The notes below the pieces were generated by a model. That model saw only the letters and a list, made by a program, of their open reading frames with translations. It was not told the origin of the DNA and made no database searches. Shown here one piece after another: positions 62,048 through 64,000 of a stretch of DNA of 64,000 nt. The position numbers and the translations under genes were made by a program. Numbering within the stretch: the stretch's first letter is position 1; each line of letters starts with the position of its first letter. Source of the stretch: Roseovarius salinarum (GTDB lineage Bacteria > Pseudomonadota > Alphaproteobacteria > Rhodobacterales > Rhodobacteraceae). The stretch spans positions 124,001-188,000 of the forward strand of contig NZ_PHNT01000002.1 of assembly GCF_002834145.1 (NCBI RefSeq), written 5' to 3'.

Positions 62048-64000
62048 CTACTTTTCGGCGGGTTCGGGCACCAGGTTCGTCACGCCGACCGACGCCGCGC
62101 GCGCCAGTTCCGGGTCCAGCGACATCGGGATGTATTCACCACGCCGCCAGAGCTGGGCGAGATCGTCGTAATGACGGCTCAGGAAGTGCCCCGATTGCCC
62201 GGTCGAGGTGATAAAGACCGAGCTGTCCGGATCAGCGAAATCGTAGACACCGCGGTATCCCGCCCCGTGCACGTTGCGGAACGGCATCTCGCCCGTTCCC
62301 GCGGTGCGCCCGCGCATCAGCGTGTTGTCGCCGCCGGACGTCGACTGCCGGATATTCACGAAATACCGCAGCAGCGGCACCTCGCCCAGGACCTCGTGGT
62401 CGTGGGTGGCCTGGTGCGCATCGCCCCAGCGCAGGCTTTCCAGCGCCCGGCCGTAGCGGTCGCCGATCCAGACCAGCGCATCGTCGAGCGCCATGCGCGC
62501 GATGTCGGTGCAGGTTTCCCGCGGGTTCGACTGCCTCACGTCGCACCAAGCGCTCGCCCCGTCCACGTCGCGGTAGACGCGTTCGATGAACAGCGGCTCG
62601 ACGTGGCGATATTCCTGCGCGAGCGGGCCAAGTTCGTCGCGGATCAGCCGTTTCTGCAGGTGGCGCAGCCAGGCGGCATAGATCAGCGGCTCGGGACGGT
62701 GCTCGTTCATTTCGCCGTTCCAGTCGGCCAGCAGCTCCAGCGCGCGCTGGCGCAGGCGCTCGGGCGTGCCCTCGGGGGCCGACTCGCCGGTGAACCACAG
62801 GTCTGCCCCGATCAGCGGCAACAGCGCGCGGGCGGTGAAGCTGACCGCGTCCAGCTGTGCCTCGATGAAGCTGTCGCGCGTGTGAACCTTGCGCGACTGC
62901 ATCAGGCGGCGCCAGCGGTTGATCCGCTGCGTGTCGCCCCAGTCGTGGCTGACGTGCAGGGGAAAGGGGCGCTCGACCGTCTTGTTGTTGGTGTTGCCAA
63001 GGATACCGCCCTCGGGCGCGACGAAGCCGGGGTTGGCGGCATAGCGGATGCGCCCCTGCCACCGGTTGGTCGCGATCCAGCCGCGCGCGGGCATGCGGCC
63101 GCGGGTCTCGTGCGCTTCGGCGCGGCGCGGCATGGCGCCGACGGTCTTCATCGCGATGGTTTCGCCGTCCGCCAGGATCAGGTTCTGCGATGGCGCGATG
63201 AAGTCCTCTCCGGCGGCGATGCCCTCTTTCACGGAGCCGGCACGCATCAGCGCCATCGCCGCGCTCATCGTCGTGTCCTCGGGGCTCAGCGCCGTCCAGG
63301 ACAGCGCGGCGACGTGGCCCTCGGGCGTCACGGACGCCAGGTTGTAAGGGTCGGACGCGGGTTTGGTGCCTGGGCCGGCGAGCACCGGGCCATTGCGCGT
63401 CCACCGCAGGGTCAGCGTGACCGGCTGGGCATCCTTGATCTCGATGATGGAACGACGGGTGACGAAGGATTCGAACCCTTCCGGCGTGCGGTATTCCTCG
63501 GCATTGTCGGGATTGAGTTGCTCGATCATCACGTCCTGATCGTCGAGGTAGGACGAGGTGATTCCCCACCCCAGATCGGCGCTGCGGCCCGACAGGACGG
63601 CCGGGATGCCGGGGATGGTGCCGCCGATCACGCCGCCCGACTCCAGCTCCAGCCGCGCGAGATACCACAGCGACGGCGCGGTGAACCCCAGGTGCGGGTC
63701 ATTGGCCAGCAGGGTGCCGCCCGCCGCCGCCCGCCCGGGCGCCGCCGCCCAGGCATTGGAGGCGCCGGCCAACCCCCGCGGGGCAATCGGCGACAGCGGA
63801 TGGGGCGGCGCGTTCCTCCCGGCGGTGGCATGGCGCGGCAGGTCGGTGCCGGGCCAGAGGCTGGCATACTCGGGCAGGGCGGCCGTCCCGTTGCCCGGCG
63901 CGTCGGGCAGGATGTCGGCCAGCCGGGCCTCGTCCTCGAGCGCCAGAGAGGTGCGCGCGCGCAGCACCTCCGCATCCAGGTGGCTCGACAGCTGCACCGC
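62048..64000 (-). CDS. penicillin acylase family protein, partial
   Basis: The gene runs off the right edge; its 5' end (signal peptide and alpha chain) is missing. The visible ~650 residues contain the Ntn-hydrolase nucleophile Ser at the self-cleavage site in LAGASNAWAAAPGR, then ANDPHLGFTAPSLWYLARLE, TIPGIPAVLSGRSADLGWGI and GILGNTNNKTVE, all typical of the beta chain. The C-terminal FITSTGQSGHFLSRHYDDLA is conserved too. Members hydrolyse amides such as beta-lactam side chains or acyl-homoserine lactones in the periplasm; the substrate is unknown here. It converges on hflX 8 bp away. Confidence 0.93.
   Translation of the reverse strand, partial: AVQLSSHLDAEVLRARTSLALEDEARLADILPDAPGNGTAALPEYASLWPGTDLPRHATAGRNAPPHPLSPIAPRGLAGASNAWAAAPGRAAAGGTLLANDPHLGFTAPSLWYLARLELESGGVIGGTIPGIPAVLSGRSADLGWGITSSYLDDQDVMIEQLNPDNAEEYRTPEGFESFVTRRSIIEIKDAQPVTLTLRWTRNGPVLAGPGTKPASDPYNLASVTPEGHVAALSWTALSPEDTTMSAAMALMRAGSVKEGIAAGEDFIAPSQNLILADGETIAMKTVGAMPRRAEAHETRGRMPARGWIATNRWQGRIRYAANPGFVAPEGGILGNTNNKTVERPFPLHVSHDWGDTQRINRWRRLMQSRKVHTRDSFIEAQLDAVSFTARALLPLIGADLWFTGESAPEGTPERLRQRALELLADWNGEMNEHRPEPLIYAAWLRHLQKRLIRDELGPLAQEYRHVEPLFIERVYRDVDGASAWCDVRQSNPRETCTDIARMALDDALVWIGDRYGRALESLRWGDAHQATHDHEVLGEVPLLRYFVNIRQSTSGGDNTLMRGRTAGTGEMPFRNVHGAGYRGVYDFADPDSSVFITSTGQSGHFLSRHYDDLAQLWRRGEYIPMSLDPELARAASVGVTNLVPEPAEK

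Overview
The window is high-GC chromosomal core sequence from an alphaproteobacterium, most likely a member of the Rhodobacterales (Roseobacter/Rhodobacter type). The support is: the CckA, SciP and CtrA genes; alphaproteobacterial SOS boxes of the form GAAC-N7-GAAC; the dusB(nifR3)-ntrB-ntrC-ntrY-ntrX-trkA-trkH-hfq-hflX gene order; an NtrC that lacks the sigma-54 contact loop; and lpxI in the lipid A cluster. I see no rRNA, tRNA, CRISPR array, prophage, integrase or insertion sequence. The window starts and ends inside genes: an ASKHA/DUF4445 protein on the left and a penicillin acylase family protein on the right, both on the minus strand.

Layout. 0-5.7 kb: corrinoid-activation-type protein, agmatinase-like ureohydrolase, guaB, RsmB-like RNA methyltransferase. 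5.7-13.1 kb: the hybrid kinase gene cckA, with a perfect TTAA-N7-TTAA CtrA-type site in front; a sulfotransferase-like gene; recA with promoter, SOS box and terminator; alaS; a DUF1330 protein. 13.1-19.2 kb: two tandem small secreted paralogues, then typA, ssb, a lytic transglycosylase, an AraC regulator and miaA. 19.4-31.4 kb: a long plus-strand envelope and translation cluster, pyrH-frr-uppS-cdsA-dxr-rseP-(44-aa membrane ORF)-bamA-skp-fabZ-lpxA-lpxI-lpxB, much of it with overlapping stop/start codons. It runs from UMP kinase and ribosome recycling through isoprenoid and phospholipid precursors to outer membrane protein and lipid A assembly.

31.4-45.3 kb: mnmA facing sciP-ctrA; ligA-recG; a 40-aa membrane ORF behind LexA-type sites; an Fe-S scaffold protein; hisI; the minus-strand trmFO-methyltransferase-gluQ unit; an ECHDC3-like crotonase; a hotdog thioesterase; rplM-rpsI with a strong promoter and terminator. 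45.3-50 kb: hpt with a small membrane ORF, a COQ10/RatA-like protein overlapping an MmgE/PrpD protein, and the minus-strand ispDF-pgpA-cinA unit. 50-62 kb: dusB-ntrBC-ntrYX-trkAH-hfq-hflX, the nitrogen-control block with potassium uptake and RNA-chaperone genes. 62-64 kb: a penicillin acylase family gene.

Regulatory logic visible in the DNA. CtrA-type sites stand before cckA (perfect) and ctrA (one mismatch), with a weaker one between the sulfotransferase gene and recA; sciP lies directly upstream of ctrA. LexA-type sites stand before recA and before the 40-aa ORF, and the second site at the ORF closely resembles the recA site. The most promising undescribed element is this SOS-controlled 40-aa single-pass membrane protein at 38427-38549. 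The tandem Cys-bracketed secreted proteins at 13470-14214 and the 44-aa membrane ORF between rseP and bamA come next. Most of the rest is ordinary, well-conserved core genome.
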